Part shown: positions 40,740 to 53,018 of the stretch, one piece after another
How positions within the stretch are numbered: the first letter of the stretch is position 1
How the letters are laid out: the number at the start of each line of letters is the position of its first letter
DNA from: Hemileia vastatrix
Taxonomy: Eukaryota > Basidiomycota > Pucciniomycetes > Pucciniales > Zaghouaniaceae
NCBI GenBank assembly: GCA_030280995.1
Contig: JASXTE010000017.1
Span: 19,176,498 to 19,240,497, forward strand
Length of the DNA: 64,000 nucleotides
Reading direction: 5' to 3'
Made by a program: the position numbers and the translations under genes
The notes under the pieces: generated by a model
What the model was told of the DNA's origin: nothing
The model's input: only the letters and a program-made list of their open reading frames with translations
Database searches by the model: none

Positions 40740-42813
40740 CAGGGGGAAAAAATTGTGAACCAGATGTCTGGTTCAGTTTTTGGCTTCATGGTTAACTTAT
40801 GGGTGTGATTCAGGTAGTGACTCTTTTTGAGCCCAGGGCATGACTTCAGTAGTTAATTCTCCCATGATCCCTTTTTTTTTGTCTGTCATTATCATTTTCC
40901 TTTCATTCCACTTCTTAACCCCATATGTTCATCCTCCTTTACCTAATTGCTCATAAGCATTTTCCTGTTATATTGGTTACTTGTTTCCTATGCATTTTCT
41001 TTGGTACCCTCTTTTCTTAGGTTAATTTTCTTTTTTTTTTTTTTAGTAAATTTGTGTTTTTAGTTTTACTTCCACGTGCTACATTTCCCCTCCTCACATC
41101 TCATTTTTGTAAGTAATGATACATGCTTGCAAACTAACTCACATTTCTCTCTTGCACATTTTTCTTGCCCCTCTGATGCCTTATCCCTCCTCCACTCCAT
41201 ACTGCACATGTACCTCCCTTCTCATATCTGTTTTCTCTCCTCCTCTTCCTCAGCCTCTCACTCCCCTCCTTTTCCCCTTCTGCCTGTTTCCCTTCTCTCT
41301 TCCTCCCCTCCAAATCTTCCCACATTCCATCCCTCTCCCCTTTACTCCCCATCCTCTCATTTCTATCTCCTATCCTCCCAATTCTCTCACTTCCATCACA
41401 TTTTCCTCCTAATCATCTTGCTTCCATTCCTCTCTCCTCAAAATTCCCTTACTTCCATTCCCTTCCTCTCATTTCAGTCCCCCTCCCCTCCCTACCCTCT
41501 CATTTCCTTCCTTCTCTCTTTCCAATCCTCTTGCTTTCATCCCCCTCCCCTCCAAATCCCCTTTCTTCCATCCCATTCCTCCCATTTAAGTCCCCCTCCC
41601 CCCCTCCTCTCATTTCCTCCCTCCTCTATTCTCCATCCTCTCGCTTTCATCCCTCTCCCCTTTCCATCCTCTTGCTTCCATCTCTCTCCTCTCTCCTCCT
41701 CCTCCTCCCTCCCCAATCCTCTCGCTTTTATCACCCTCCCATCCCAATCATTTTGCTTCTTTTCTCTCCCCATCTCTCCCCATCCTCTCTTTTCACTTAC
41801 CTCCCCTCCCTTCTCCTTCCCATATCCTTTTCTTCTTACCCCTTAAACTTATTTTTTGGCTCACAAGCCTTAAAAATGAAAAAAGAAAGTAAGTAAGTGA
41901 TAACCAAAAAAAACTAACTTCTTGAAATATAGCTAAATAAAAAAGTTAAAACTACCAAATATTAATATCAATAGCTAATCAAAATATCTATACTTGAGAA
42001 ACAAGAAACTAACAATAACAAAATTGAACCCAAAAATATAATACTTAACATAATTTCAAACTAAAAAAACTATTAAATAATATAAAATAATGTTAAGAAA
42101 ATTATGTTTAAGACTCTAAATGACTCAAAGATTATTTGCTCTATTAGCTAACTCATCAGTACACCAACAAGATGGTCAGTTAACCTGTAGCCAAATAAAA
42201 TCAATTAACTTCAATAAAATAAAACTGATTAATTTATTGTTAAAAAATAATTGAAAATCACAATTCTGGTAGTAATAATCACTTCCAAGTTAAAAAAAAT
42301 TAAGTATCCAGTAGCTATGTATACAGCCATAATATCCCTAATAGACAAATAGGTAGGCTAATCTATGAAGTATCATGGTCAAAAAATTAAAAAAATTCAA
42401 AATAACTAACTTGATTCCAAATTATCAACTAGTGAGGTCTAATCAATATTTTAATATTTTCCTTGTATTTTATTTTTTTTCTTCTCTTTTTTTCATTTTC
42501 ATTTATTTATTTATTTTTGGAATGAGAATTCCCTTTCCTTATACTCTTTAATTTAATTTCTTATATCTTATTTATGAGATTTATAAAATTTATTAGTCAA
42601 TTGAAATTATTATCTCATAAAAAAATCAGAGGGATAATTGTTTGGATATTGATTTTGTTTACATTTTTCTGAAAGTTGCATGGGCTGTTAACCTGAGACT
42701 TTTTGTTGCATTTCTCATAGAAAAGCAAAAAAAGAACTAGAATAACACCAAAAAATCACAAAATAAAACTCAAATAAATTCAAAATTATTTAAAATAAAA
42801 ATATATAATTGTT
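40740..42813 (+). repeat. Left inverted arm of the giant foldback element
   Basis: It matches the complement of 49520-52728. Landmarks are GAACCAGATGTCTGG (40758), AAGTAATGATACATGCTTGC (41111), the C/T-rich block 41150-41840, AGGCTAATCTATGAAGTATC (42354) and GGGCTGTTAACCTGAGACT (42682). The C/T block gives long Ser/Pro/Leu-rich frames, which I regard as non-genic. Confidence 0.85.
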
Positions 42814-43061
42814 CACTATGCAATATAGGGGGTGGACTTGCTACCAAGTCCACAACCTGAGTTCAGACAGAACTCAGATGGAGCTCAAACTGTACTCATA
42901 CTGAAATCTTCTTTAACTCCACCTAAAACTTTTCTTCTGAGTAGTATTCATGCCTGTTTGTGTGCTTCCTTTTTCAATAGCTCAATGTATGTTCAATCTT
43001 TAATGAATTCAGGTCCAAATTGCAGACTTGCTAGAAAAATTGCCCCTTATATTGTGTGGTG
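42814..43061. mobile_element. CACTA-type miniature element 2, 248 bp
   Basis: CACTATGCAATATAGGGGGT at the left and CACCACACAATATAAGGGG as the complement of the right end. Flanks GTT and ATT are an imperfect 3-bp duplication. It sits exactly where the left arm stops matching the right arm. Confidence 0.8.
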
Positions 43062-43809
43062 ATTGATTGTTTTAAAATAAAAATTAAGTTAATTATAAGA
43101 TATAGCATCTAATTATTTTAAAATTTATAATAATTGAATACATTTTATTGTATTATGTTGGGGTAATATAGATATATAAGAGTTCCTCATTGAATAAACC
43201 TAGATATCTGTATGATTAATAATTTGAGATTAAATTTACTAAATTATTATTTTTTGTTTCATTTATTTTTAAATGGTACTCTATTGTTTTAAAAGAGATA
43301 ATCCAGAATTTTAATCCATTTAAAATTTAACAAAGATGATAAATAGGAATTCTACATAAATAAAATCATTAATTAATGTGAGTGCACTCTAAAATTGAGA
43401 AAATGGGAGGAAAAATATTTCTGGCTATTCAGCTATCCTGAACAGAAAACATAATTTTAGTTATTCATAGAGTTTCTTTTAATTTCCTCATATTATCTGT
43501 AACTGAAAAGCGTCAAAATTCAAATCATCACAATTAATGAGAGCTTAAATATCTATTTTCAATAATAATACATACAAAATGGATAAATTAAGTTATAAAA
43601 AAACTTACATTTTTATTGATGAATTTTAAAATTTATTACAACACTTCTTAAAATAAGTTTTCTATTTCTATTTAAATTAAAATATTAAGCCTTTTGGGAT
43701 AAAATATAAAATTCATAATGGGGTTTCAATCTTAAAAAATTGAATTTGAGACATTCTCCACAAACTAAAAAAATTTTGTGGCAATGGATGTTAATTAATT
43801 TATCTAGTA

Positions 43810-44058
43810 CACTACACAATATAGGGGTGGACTTGCTAGCAAGTCCCCAACCTGAACTCAGATAGAACTCAGACTGAAATCATATTAAACCCATATTGAA
43901 CTCTACTTAAACACCCACCTAAAACTGTTCTGCTGAGTGGTGTTCCTCCCTGATTGTGTGGTTCCTGTGTCAATAGCTCAATGTGTGTTCAATCTGTGGT
44001 GTGTTTGTGTCCAAGGTTGTGGACTGGCTATCAAGTTGGTCCCCCATATTGTGTGGTG
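43810..44058. mobile_element. CACTA-type miniature element 3, 249 bp
   Basis: CACTACACAATATAGGGGTG to ...CCCCCATATTGTGTGGTG, with GTA on both sides (43807-43809, 44059-44061). Inner sequence CTTGCTAGCAAGTCC and the central GTGTGGTTCCTG region match the copies at 33677 and 42814. Confidence 0.9.
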
Positions 44059-44099
44059 GTAGGAAGTAAATTTTCCCCAAACATTGAATGAGCTATTCT

Positions 44100-44209
44100 C
44101 AACAGGAAAAAAAATTGTCACCTTCTAGCAGGTGTCTCCCCCCAATTGAGCTACCAAAATTCAGTCAAGGATGGTAACCTGCTAGTAGTTTTCTGCTTTT
44201 TTTCTGGTT
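44100..44209. mobile_element. Shortened GGCACCTG-family miniature element
   Basis: It starts CAACAGGAAAAAAAATTGTC and carries the diagnostic CACCTTCTAGCAGGTG near the left and ACCTGCTAGTAG near the right, but only about 110 bp against 212. The middle is missing. The flanks are not informative. Confidence 0.55.
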
Positions 44210-45345
44210 TCAGGGTGTCAAGGAGCTCTTAAGGATTGGGGAAATAAACAGGTAATTATAGCTAGTTTTTCTATAATCCACTCACAATAGTGGCACAGAC
44301 AACAAAAGTATTTAATTACAAAGTAATAAAAATTTATAAAAATTTAGAAGGTATAGTAGCTATAAAATTATCAAATGTGAATATTGAAGTAAAATGTAAC
44401 CTAAGATTTCAAATTATACAGTAGATTCTATATACAGAGATTTAATCATTGAAAATTGAAAGATCCTATTCTGTATAGGCAAATTAAATGTGTAATAACT
44501 TTCACATTACCAGGTACACTCCACATGTCAAATTCAATTATAATCTTACTCCAGTTTAGAAATTAATGATTGAAATGAATTTCTTGTGCATTGTTTGTTT
44601 CAATTGAGACATAATATATTTGAGTGAGGAAGACCATCATAAGGTATAGTAACATAATTAAAATAAATCTTATGATTTATGTCCATTTAATAATATAGTA
44701 AGCTTACAAAGAGAATAAAATTTGCTGAATAATTCCATTTAATTAATTACTTTTTGTTACTTTAATATAATAAAATATAGTTACTGCATTGAGAATTTAA
44801 ATTGAATTAGCTTTCTCTGCTCAATTTTTAAGAAAAAAAGAAATGTACATATCTTTCAATAAATGCATTGAATTATATAATTTAAAATAAGATAAATTAA
44901 GTCAAATAGGGGATATTTAAATAAAAAAAAGCTAGGATAATGGAGAAATGTTAAAATTCACAAATTACAGAAAAATATTGATTTGGTGACCTATATGGAT
45001 ACTTGATATTTATTCTCAAAATATAGAATAAATGAAATTCAAATAAAAGTGAGTATGACACAACCACAAAAAAAAAGGTGGAAGCTTTATACAAAGTCTG
45101 AAATCAAATTGAAGTAATCTGATTGAGTTCAGTTACAGACTTTCTGAAAGGTCCTTCTAATATTTTGTGGTAAATGTTGTATAATAATACTTAGAAAATT
45201 TAGCAATATTCTATTAAATCATACACCAGGTGCCTACTAATAAATTACTGTGATTTTAATTAGAATTGAATGAGAAAAACCTAAGAAATGACTAAATTGA
45301 GAATTGAAATTGACTAGACAGTTATTGTGTTATGCATAAGCACTG
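44210..45345. other. Loop of the giant foldback, no gene recognised
   Basis: AT-rich non-coding sequence between the miniature elements and the satellite. Confidence 0.6.
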
Positions 45346-45349
45346 AAGA

Positions 45350-47465
45350 AGAAGTTACTGACTGGTTACTGAGAGAGTACTGACTGGTTACTGAGAAGTG
45401 ACTGACTGGCTACTGAGAAGTGACTGACTGGCTACTGAGAAGTGACTGACTGGCTACTGAGAAGTGACTGACTGGCTACTGAGAAGTGACTGACTGGCTA
45501 CTGAGAAGTGACTGACTGGCTACTGAGAAGTGACTGACTGGCTACTGAGAAGTGACTGACTGACTACTGAGAAGTGACTGACTGGCTACTGAGAAGTGAC
45601 TGACTGGCTACTGAGAAGTGACTGACTGGCTACTGAGAAGTGACTGACTGGCTACTGAGAAGTGACTGACTGGCTACTGAGAAGTGACTGACTGGCTACT
45701 GAGAAGTGACTGACTGGCTACTGAGAAGTGACTGACTGGCTACTGAGAAGTGACTGACTGGCTACTGAGAAGTGACTGACTGGCTACTGAGAAGTGACTG
45801 ACTGGCTACTGAGAAGTGACTGACTGGCTACTGAGAAGTGACTGACTGGCTACTGAGAAGTGACTGACTGGCTACTGAGAAGTGACTGACTGGCTACTGA
45901 GAAGTGACTGACTGGCTACTGAGAAGTGACTGACTGGCTACTGAGAAGTGACTGACTGGCTACTGAGAAGTGACTGACTGGCTACTGAGAAGTGACTGAC
46001 TGGCTACTGAGAAGTGACTGACTGGCTACTGAGAAGTGACTGACTGGCTACTGAGAAGTGACTGACTGGCTACTGAGAAGTGACTGACTGGCTACTGAGA
46101 AGTGACTGACTGGCTACTGAGAAGTGACTGACTGGCTACTGAGAAGTGACTGACTGGCTACTGAGAAGTGACTGACTGGCTACTGAGAAGTGACTGACTG
46201 GCTACTGAGAAGTGACTGACTGGCTACTGAGAAGTGACTGACTGGCTACTGAGAAGTGACTGACTGGCTACTAAGAAGTGACTGACTGGCTACTGAGAAG
46301 TGACTGACTGGCTACTGAGAAGTGACTGACTGGCTACTGAGAAGTGACTGACTGGCTACTGAGAAGTGACTGACTGGCTACTGAGAAGTGACTGACTGGC
46401 TACTGAGAAGTGACTGACTGGCTACTGAGAAGTGACTGACTTGCTACTGAGAAGTGACTGGCTGGCTACTGAGAAGTGACTGGCTGGCTACTGAGAAGTG
46501 ACTGACTGGCTACTGAGAAGTGACTGACTGGCTACTGAGAAGTGACTGACTGGCTACTGAGAAGTGACTGACTGGCTACTGAGAAGTGACTGACTGGCTA
46601 CTGAGAAGTGACTGACTGGCTACTGAGAAGTGACTGACTGGCTACTGAGAAGTGACTGACTGGCTACTGAGAAGTGACTGACTGGCTACTGAGAAGCGAC
46701 TGACTGGCTACTGAGAAGTGACTGACTAGTTACTTAGGAGTAACTGACTGGCTACTGATAAGTGACTGACTGGGTACTGAGAAGTGACTGACAGGTTACT
46801 TAGAAGTGACTGACTGGTTACTGAGAAGTGACTGACTGGTTATTCAGAAATTACTGACTGGTTACTGAGAAGTGACTGACTGGTTATTCAGAAATTACTG
46901 ACTGGTTACTGAGAGGTTACTGACTGGTTACTGAGAGGTGACTGAATTATTACTGAGAAGTGAATTACTGGTTACTGAGACGTGACTGCTTTTTAATTGA
47001 GAAGTGACTGACTGCTTACTAAGAAGTTACTACTTGGTTACTGAGAAGTTTCTACTTGGTTACTGAGATGTGACTGACTGATTACTCAGAAGTGACTGGT
47101 TGATTACTGAGAAGTGACTGAATTCTTACTGAGAAGTGACTGACTTCTTACTGAGAAGTGACTGACTTCTTACTGAGAAGTTACTGAATGGCTACTGAGA
47201 AGTGACTTACTTGTTACTGATAAGTGACTGACTGGTTATTGAGAAGTAACTAACTGGATAATGAGAGGTGATGGACTGGTTACTGAGAAGTGACTGACTT
47301 GTTACTGAGAGTTGAATGAATAGTTAATGAGAAGTAAGTGAATTTTTACTGGGAAGTAACTTACTGTTTACTGAAAAGTAACTGAATTTTTACTGATAAT
47401 TATTTTACTAGCTACTAAGAAGTGAAAGTCTAATTACTGATTTTGGAAAGAGTGGTGACTAAGAA
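45350..47465. repeat. 22-bp satellite array in the loop of the giant foldback
   Basis: The unit is ACTGGCTACTGAGAAGTGAC plus TG, about 95 copies. From about 45395 to 46730 (some 60 copies) the units are almost identical, with rare single-base variants (for example near 45560, 46273, 46443 and 46697). After 46730 they diverge steadily in sequence and length until lost near 47465. The left edge has two or three diverged units (GGTTACTGAGAG). Homogenised centre with decayed edges is the pattern of a satellite evolving by unequal exchange. Confidence 0.97.
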
Positions 47466-49519
47466 GTTACTGATGTCAAATAAGGAGAATAATATAGAAG
47501 CATGCACCTATAATTATTATAAAGTTTATAAGGAGGGAAAATGATTCTTCTTAGAGGTAGTATATCAGAAGAGCAAGCAGATGACAAAAAAAAATGGGTG
47601 AATTCCTACTGCAAGAGACACCCTTATTTTTGCACTCTGTTCAATTCAAAACTTTGAAAAACACAGCAAACAAACCATGTAGTTTTTAATACCCCCAAAC
47701 TTTTAAAAATCTTCTCCAGCTTTACTCACATACTGCTCATCTAAAATTTCTCTTTATTTTCTTTCTTAGTTTTATTTAACTTATCTTTGGATTATGGCTT
47801 CACTTACTTACACATATAGCAGCTTTAAATAAATATCAGGTGTCAGTGTGTCTTTTTTCTTAGTAAAAATAATATCTCTGAACCAATTGTGATGTAATTA
47901 GATATAGAGAGCACCTTTTTTTTGTTTTTAAGACATGATGGAAGCAATGAATCAAGGTAAAGTTTTTCAAAAAATAACTCTGAAAAGGAATCTAACTGTA
48001 GTTCTAAAGAATTGATGCAAATTTCAGCAGTTGATCACCCAAGTCCTTACACAATGAGAAATGGTCACATTAAAGAGAAATTACACACCCCTATATTAGT
48101 TTCTATCTCTTACAAGACTTAACACAAAAAATATATTTATTTTCCCTAATCTAATAAAATTAATTTAATTTTTTTATTTCACAAATTTACAAGATTTATA
48201 AAATCAGTAGGTTGAAATTTAAATTTCTCCCTAAACCAACTTATGAAACCTTTAAAGCCTTTATGTCTTCGCCCCAAAATAATATTCTTTAATTTGAATC
48301 TCAAAAGGATCCTAAAAAACTAATTTTAAAAACTTGTAAAATAAATGAGAATTTGTTTGAGCAGAGTCATAAGAGCAATAGACCATCAATAAGTGGAAAT
48401 GGAATACAAAGATTTCATTCATAAAGACATTTGCAAATTAAATCAAATTCAGAATTTTGTGGTATATTGTCTCTGATCTTTTAGTTTTTCATGGAACAAA
48501 GTGCAAAAATTAGGTTTAAGTTTGCACTGGGGACACCACCTGAATGTTCATAGTGTGATTCACTGCATTGGAAAACTTGTTAAATAACTTGACCTAATGT
48601 CTATTTTATTTTTCACAGGATGTATTTTGACAGTAAGTTTATCAGCCCTAATCCTAGTCACAATTAGAACCCCAGAAGAATGTCCTCTGTTCTTATCAAC
48701 TGAGTGGTCCTCAAAAAGTGAATAATTTTTGACTAAGTTAAGCAAGATGTTACTGAGAATTTGTAAGCACTTACTGATGCTAAAAAATCACATAATTTTT
48801 TCTCACCAACTAAGCTTCAAATGAGGTTTGGTTTTTCTTCAGAACAATTTAATTAAAGCTTCACCCTTAATTTTCATTTTCATCATCACTGACTCAACTT
48901 TTGTTTAATTTTTTTTGAGTATGGTTCAATTTTGTGGAGTTTCTAAAAATTCTGCTGAAAATATTGTGTGGTGTATCACTATGACACATTTTTTTTCCAT
49001 ATGGAACATCAATACCACAAAAGTTTTGTAATTTTTGTACCATTGTTATGCCCTACAACAAAACAATTTTTTGAAGTTTATTGTGCTCATCATATTAAAT
49101 AGTGCAAAATATTATACTAATTAAAACCCAGCCCTTGGGTTAAGGGTTTATCATTTCTCAAAATCTGACTATAGAAAATTTTCTTGGAAAGTTAATTTCA
49201 TACATTTTTGCCTGATATAAATCTTGAAATAATATTTTTTGAAAATTATTTTTATTCTTCCATTAAGAAATATAAGATTAAACCTTTTAATAATCCTTTC
49301 CAGTAACTGAACTAATCAACATAAATTTAGTTTTACAAATTCAGAAGAAAAATAAATTTCTTTACATTCCAATTTAGATCAAAAGGATAATAAATTTAAA
49401 TATACTATATTATTTTAATTCTGCTACATTTTTATCAATTTTTGGAAACCTTCAAAATGATTACAAATTTAATTTGTGTAGATTTCCATTAAAAAATTTT
49501 TTTGTTAAAATTTAAAAAA
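47466..49519. other. Loop of the giant foldback, no gene recognised
   Basis: AT-rich sequence. Short frames such as that at 48560-48745 have no recognisable motif. Confidence 0.6.
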
Positions 49520-52500
49520 ATAAATTATTATATATTTTTATTTTAAATAAGTTTGAATGTATTTGACTTTTATTTTGTGATTTTTTGGTGTTATGCATGT
49601 TCATTTTTTGCTTTTCAATGAGATACGCAACAAAAAGTCTCAGCTTAACAGCCCATGCCACTTTCAGAAATATGTAAACAAAATTACTACCAAAAATTAG
49701 CCCTCTGAATTTTTTATGAGATAATAATTTCAATTGACTAATAAATTTTATAAATCTCATAAATAAGACATAAGAAATTAAAATAAAGAGTATAAGGAAA
49801 GGGAATTCTCATTCCAAAAATAAATAAATAAATGAAAATGAAAAGAAAATTAAAATGAAAAAAGTGAAGCAAAAAAATAAAATACAGGGAAAAAATTAAA
49901 ATATTGATTGGATTTCACTAGTTGATAATTTGGAATCAAGTTACATATTTAAAAATTCTTAATTTTTTTACCATGATACTTCCTAGAATAGCCCACCTAT
50001 TTGTCTATTAGGGATATTTTGGCTGTACCCATAGCTACTGGATAATTAATTTTTTTAACTTGGAAGTGATTAATACTACTAGAATTGATATTTTCCATTA
50101 TTTTTTAAATATAAATTAATCAGTTTGATTTTATTGAAGTCAATTGATTTTATTTGGCTATAGTTTAACTGACAATCTAATTGGTGTACTGATGAGTTAG
50201 CTAATAGTGCAAGTAATCTCTGAGTCATTTAGAGTCTTAAACATAATTCTCTTGACATTAGTTTATATTATTTAATATTTTTTTAGTTTGGAATTACATT
50301 AATTATTAGATTTTTGGTTCAATTTTGTTAATTTTAGTTTCTTGTTTCTCAGGTATAGATATTTTGATTAGTTATTGATATTAATTTTGGGTATTTTTAA
50401 CTTTTTTATTTAGCTATAACTCAAGAAATTAGTTTTTTTTGGTTATCACTTACTTACTTTCTTTTTTCATTTTTAAGGCTTGTGAGCCAAAAAATAAGTT
50501 TAGGGGGTAAGAAGAAAAGGATATGGGAAGGAGAAGGGAGGGGAGGTAAGTGAAGAATTAGGATGGGGAGAGATGGGGAGAGAAAAGAAGCAAAATGATT
50601 GGGAGGGGAGGGTGATAAAAGTGAGAGGATTGGGGAGGGAGGAGGAGGAGGAGGAGGAGAGAGGAGAGAGATGGAAGCAAGAGGAGGAGAGAGGAGAGAG
50701 ATGGAAGCAAGAGGATGGGGAGGGGAGAGGGATGAAAGCGAGAGAATGGGGAAGAGAGGAGGAAGGAAATGAGAGGGAGAGGGGGGGAGGGGGGACTGAA
50801 TTGAGAGGAAGGGGATTTGGACAGGATGGGGAAGAGAGGAGGAAGGAAATGAGAGGCTGGGGAGGGGAGGGGGATTTTCAGCCTAGGTATCCCCAGGACT
50901 GAGTATCTCTTATGTTTAAAATAATATAACCTTAATTAAATTAAGCTTATAAGTTAAAATTAAGATTATAATACTTATATATATAATTATTACACTATTA
51001 TATGACTTATAGTAGTTTAAATTGCTTATCCATAGCCTTATAATACTTATTAAGGTGTTAAAAGAGTCATAAAATACTTATCTTAAGTGATATTAAGTAA
51101 CTATAGACAGATATAAGCTTATGTGTATACATAAACCTCATATTCAGTGAAATATGTAGTTATATTATGGTAGTTAGTTAGGTCTATAAGTGTGTTTTAG
51201 CCTCTAAATAACCTATAACCTTTATTTTTCTTCTTATTTTAGGTCATATGAACATATTCAGTGGACTCACAACGCCTACACAAGCATATACACATTTTTC
51301 AGGCGCATATATCCAGTTTGGAAAACTTAATCTTCTTCCTTTGATGGATTTTCACGGATTTATAGGTTGGGTTATGATTACTGAGTTAATATAGATGCTT
51401 GGGGATGTTATTGGGGGCTTGGAAAGTTGATTTGGTTTCATTATATCCTCTTTGGATGAGTTATTTTACCTGTTTCTTAATGGTATATGCTTTTATTTGT
51501 TTATTCTATTTATGGTATGGGTCTATGATATCATTAATTATGATGGAGGGTCCTTACTGGAGGTATGGGTGTTCAAATTGCTTAAAATGGACATCATGGG
51601 TAGGTGATGGACCCTCGCAGTTGTGTAACTTCTGGGGAGAGATGTGACATCATCTGGGTTGAAGTTCTGTGCACTCCAGTGGATTTTGGTATAAGTATGG
51701 GAAGATTTGATGGGCTATTGGACATCACTTACTTACTAAAAATCAAATAAACATTATAACACAATTATTATCATATATAAGTATAGTTTAACACATTTAT
51801 AAATTGATATTATCTTTATATAAGCTATAATTATATTTTATTTATCTATTTTCCTCCACTAGCATGCATAAAAATCCAAGTATTGTGAGTTTATATTGAG
51901 AATAACTATTTTATTAGTCTTCCTGTGAGGTTTAATCACTAAATAATTTATACATAAGTAGTAGGACCATTAATATTTACTATTAAATCATACTTAGATA
52001 CTAGCATATACTGACAGGGACTGAAATGAGAGGAAGGGGATGGAGGTGAGGGTATTTTGAGGGGAGAGGAATGGAAGCAAGAGGATTAGGATTAAAGTGG
52101 GATCGAAGTGAGAGAATTGGGAGGATGGGGAGTAGAGGTGCAGGGGATGGAAGTGGGAATATTTAGAGGGGAGGAAGAGAGAAGGAGAAAAGGAGGGGAG
52201 CAAGGGGCTGAGGAAGAGGAGGAGAGAAAACAGATATGAGAAGGGAGTTACATGTGCGGTAAGGAGTGGAGGAGGGGAAAGTCATGAGAGGGGAAAGAAA
52301 AATGTGCAAGAAAGAAATATGAGTTTATTTGCAAGCATGTGTCATTACTTACAAAAATGAGATGTGTGGAGGGGAAATGTAGCAAGTGAAAGTAGAACTA
52401 AAAACACATATTTATAAGAAAAAAAAGAAAATTAAACTACCAGAAGAGGGTTCCAAATAAAATACATAGGAAACGAGTAAAAAGTTCAACAAGAAAATTC

Positions 52501-52728
52501 TCACAAACAATGAGGTGGAGGTGTAGGAATGTATGGGGTTTAGAAGTAGAAAACCAGAGAGATGATAACAACAGATAAACAAAAAAAGTGAAAATGGAAA
52601 AAGTCATGACTAGAGTCATGTTCTGGGCTCAACCCGGGTCATTTCATGGTATTGCCTTGAAATTCATCTTGGTATGGAATTAGGTTACAAAACTGAGCCA
52701 GACATCTGGTTCACCATTTTTTCCCCTG
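49520..52728 (-). repeat. Right inverted arm of the giant foldback element, split by a solo LTR
   Basis: Inverted copy of 40740-42813. About 2.06 kb remains once 50876-52016 and one duplicated 5-bp target are removed. The G/A-rich block at 50510-50875 and 52017-52300 is the complement of the C/T block in the left arm. Confidence 0.85.
50876..52016 (+). repeat. Solo LTR of the chromovirus C family
   Basis: 1141 bp, from TTTCAGCCTAGGTATCCCC to ...CATATACTGACA, matching the LTRs at 33487 and 39163 along its length and free of their miniature elements. Flanks are GGGAT (50871-50875) and GGGAC (52017-52021). The other arm of the foldback keeps the empty site (complement of 41460-41490, GGGGGACTGAAATGAGAGG). 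Confidence 0.9.
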
Positions 52729-52736
52729 TGATACCA

Positions 52737-53018
52737 TTATCATTTACTTTAAGTATCTTACATGCTGATTATTCTTCTACTAAATTCCACTTATTTTTTC
52801 CCTCTTATCTGCTTGAGGAGGGCACAAAATTCACTCCCAAGCGCTGTCTTTTACCTGCCCCTTTCCTGTGCTACCCTCCACCTCACTAACCCTTATTTTT
52901 CCCCTACACTCCCTTTCCAGATGACCAATATTTTCACATTGGAGGAACATCCCTCTGCTCATACACCTCTGGTCTTACTCATCAGATAAGCTTCTTTTTC
53001 CACTAGCACCACGTGAAT
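52737..53018 (-). pseudogene. Gag zinc knuckle region of the outer gypsy element
   Basis: Minus-strand reading gives a FLQCENIGHLEREC motif, the C-terminal three positions of a C-x2-C-x4-H-x4-C knuckle, between gag and the foldback element. Frames are broken around it. Confidence 0.6.

Larger units (their letters stand above)
40740..52728. mobile_element. Giant foldback DNA element, about 12 kb, with 2.07-kb inverted arms
   Basis: The left arm 40740-42813 and the right arm about 49520-52728 are inverted copies, collinear throughout once the solo LTR in the right arm is removed. Outer ends read CAGGGGGAAAAAATTGTGAA and, complementing the right, CAGGGGAAAAAATGGTGAAC. Flanks are TAAAACCA (40732-40739) and TGATACCA (52729-52736), 6 of 8 alike. 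CAGGG ends with an 8-bp duplication suggest the hAT superfamily. No transposase is visible, so it would be non-autonomous. It interrupts the outer gypsy element. Confidence 0.75.

Noticed and set aside
41076..41896. Ser/Pro/Leu-rich frame of 256 residues
   Set aside because: It lies in the pyrimidine block of the foldback arm, and its mirror in the other arm is interrupted. Composition explains the open frame.
45350..47465. Regular short repeats suggestive of a CRISPR array
   Set aside because: Units are contiguous with no unique spacers, and the genome is eukaryotic. It is a satellite.
45350..47465. Centromeric satellite
   Set aside because: The array sits in the loop of a transposon-like element and is only 2 kb; nothing in the window supports centromere function.
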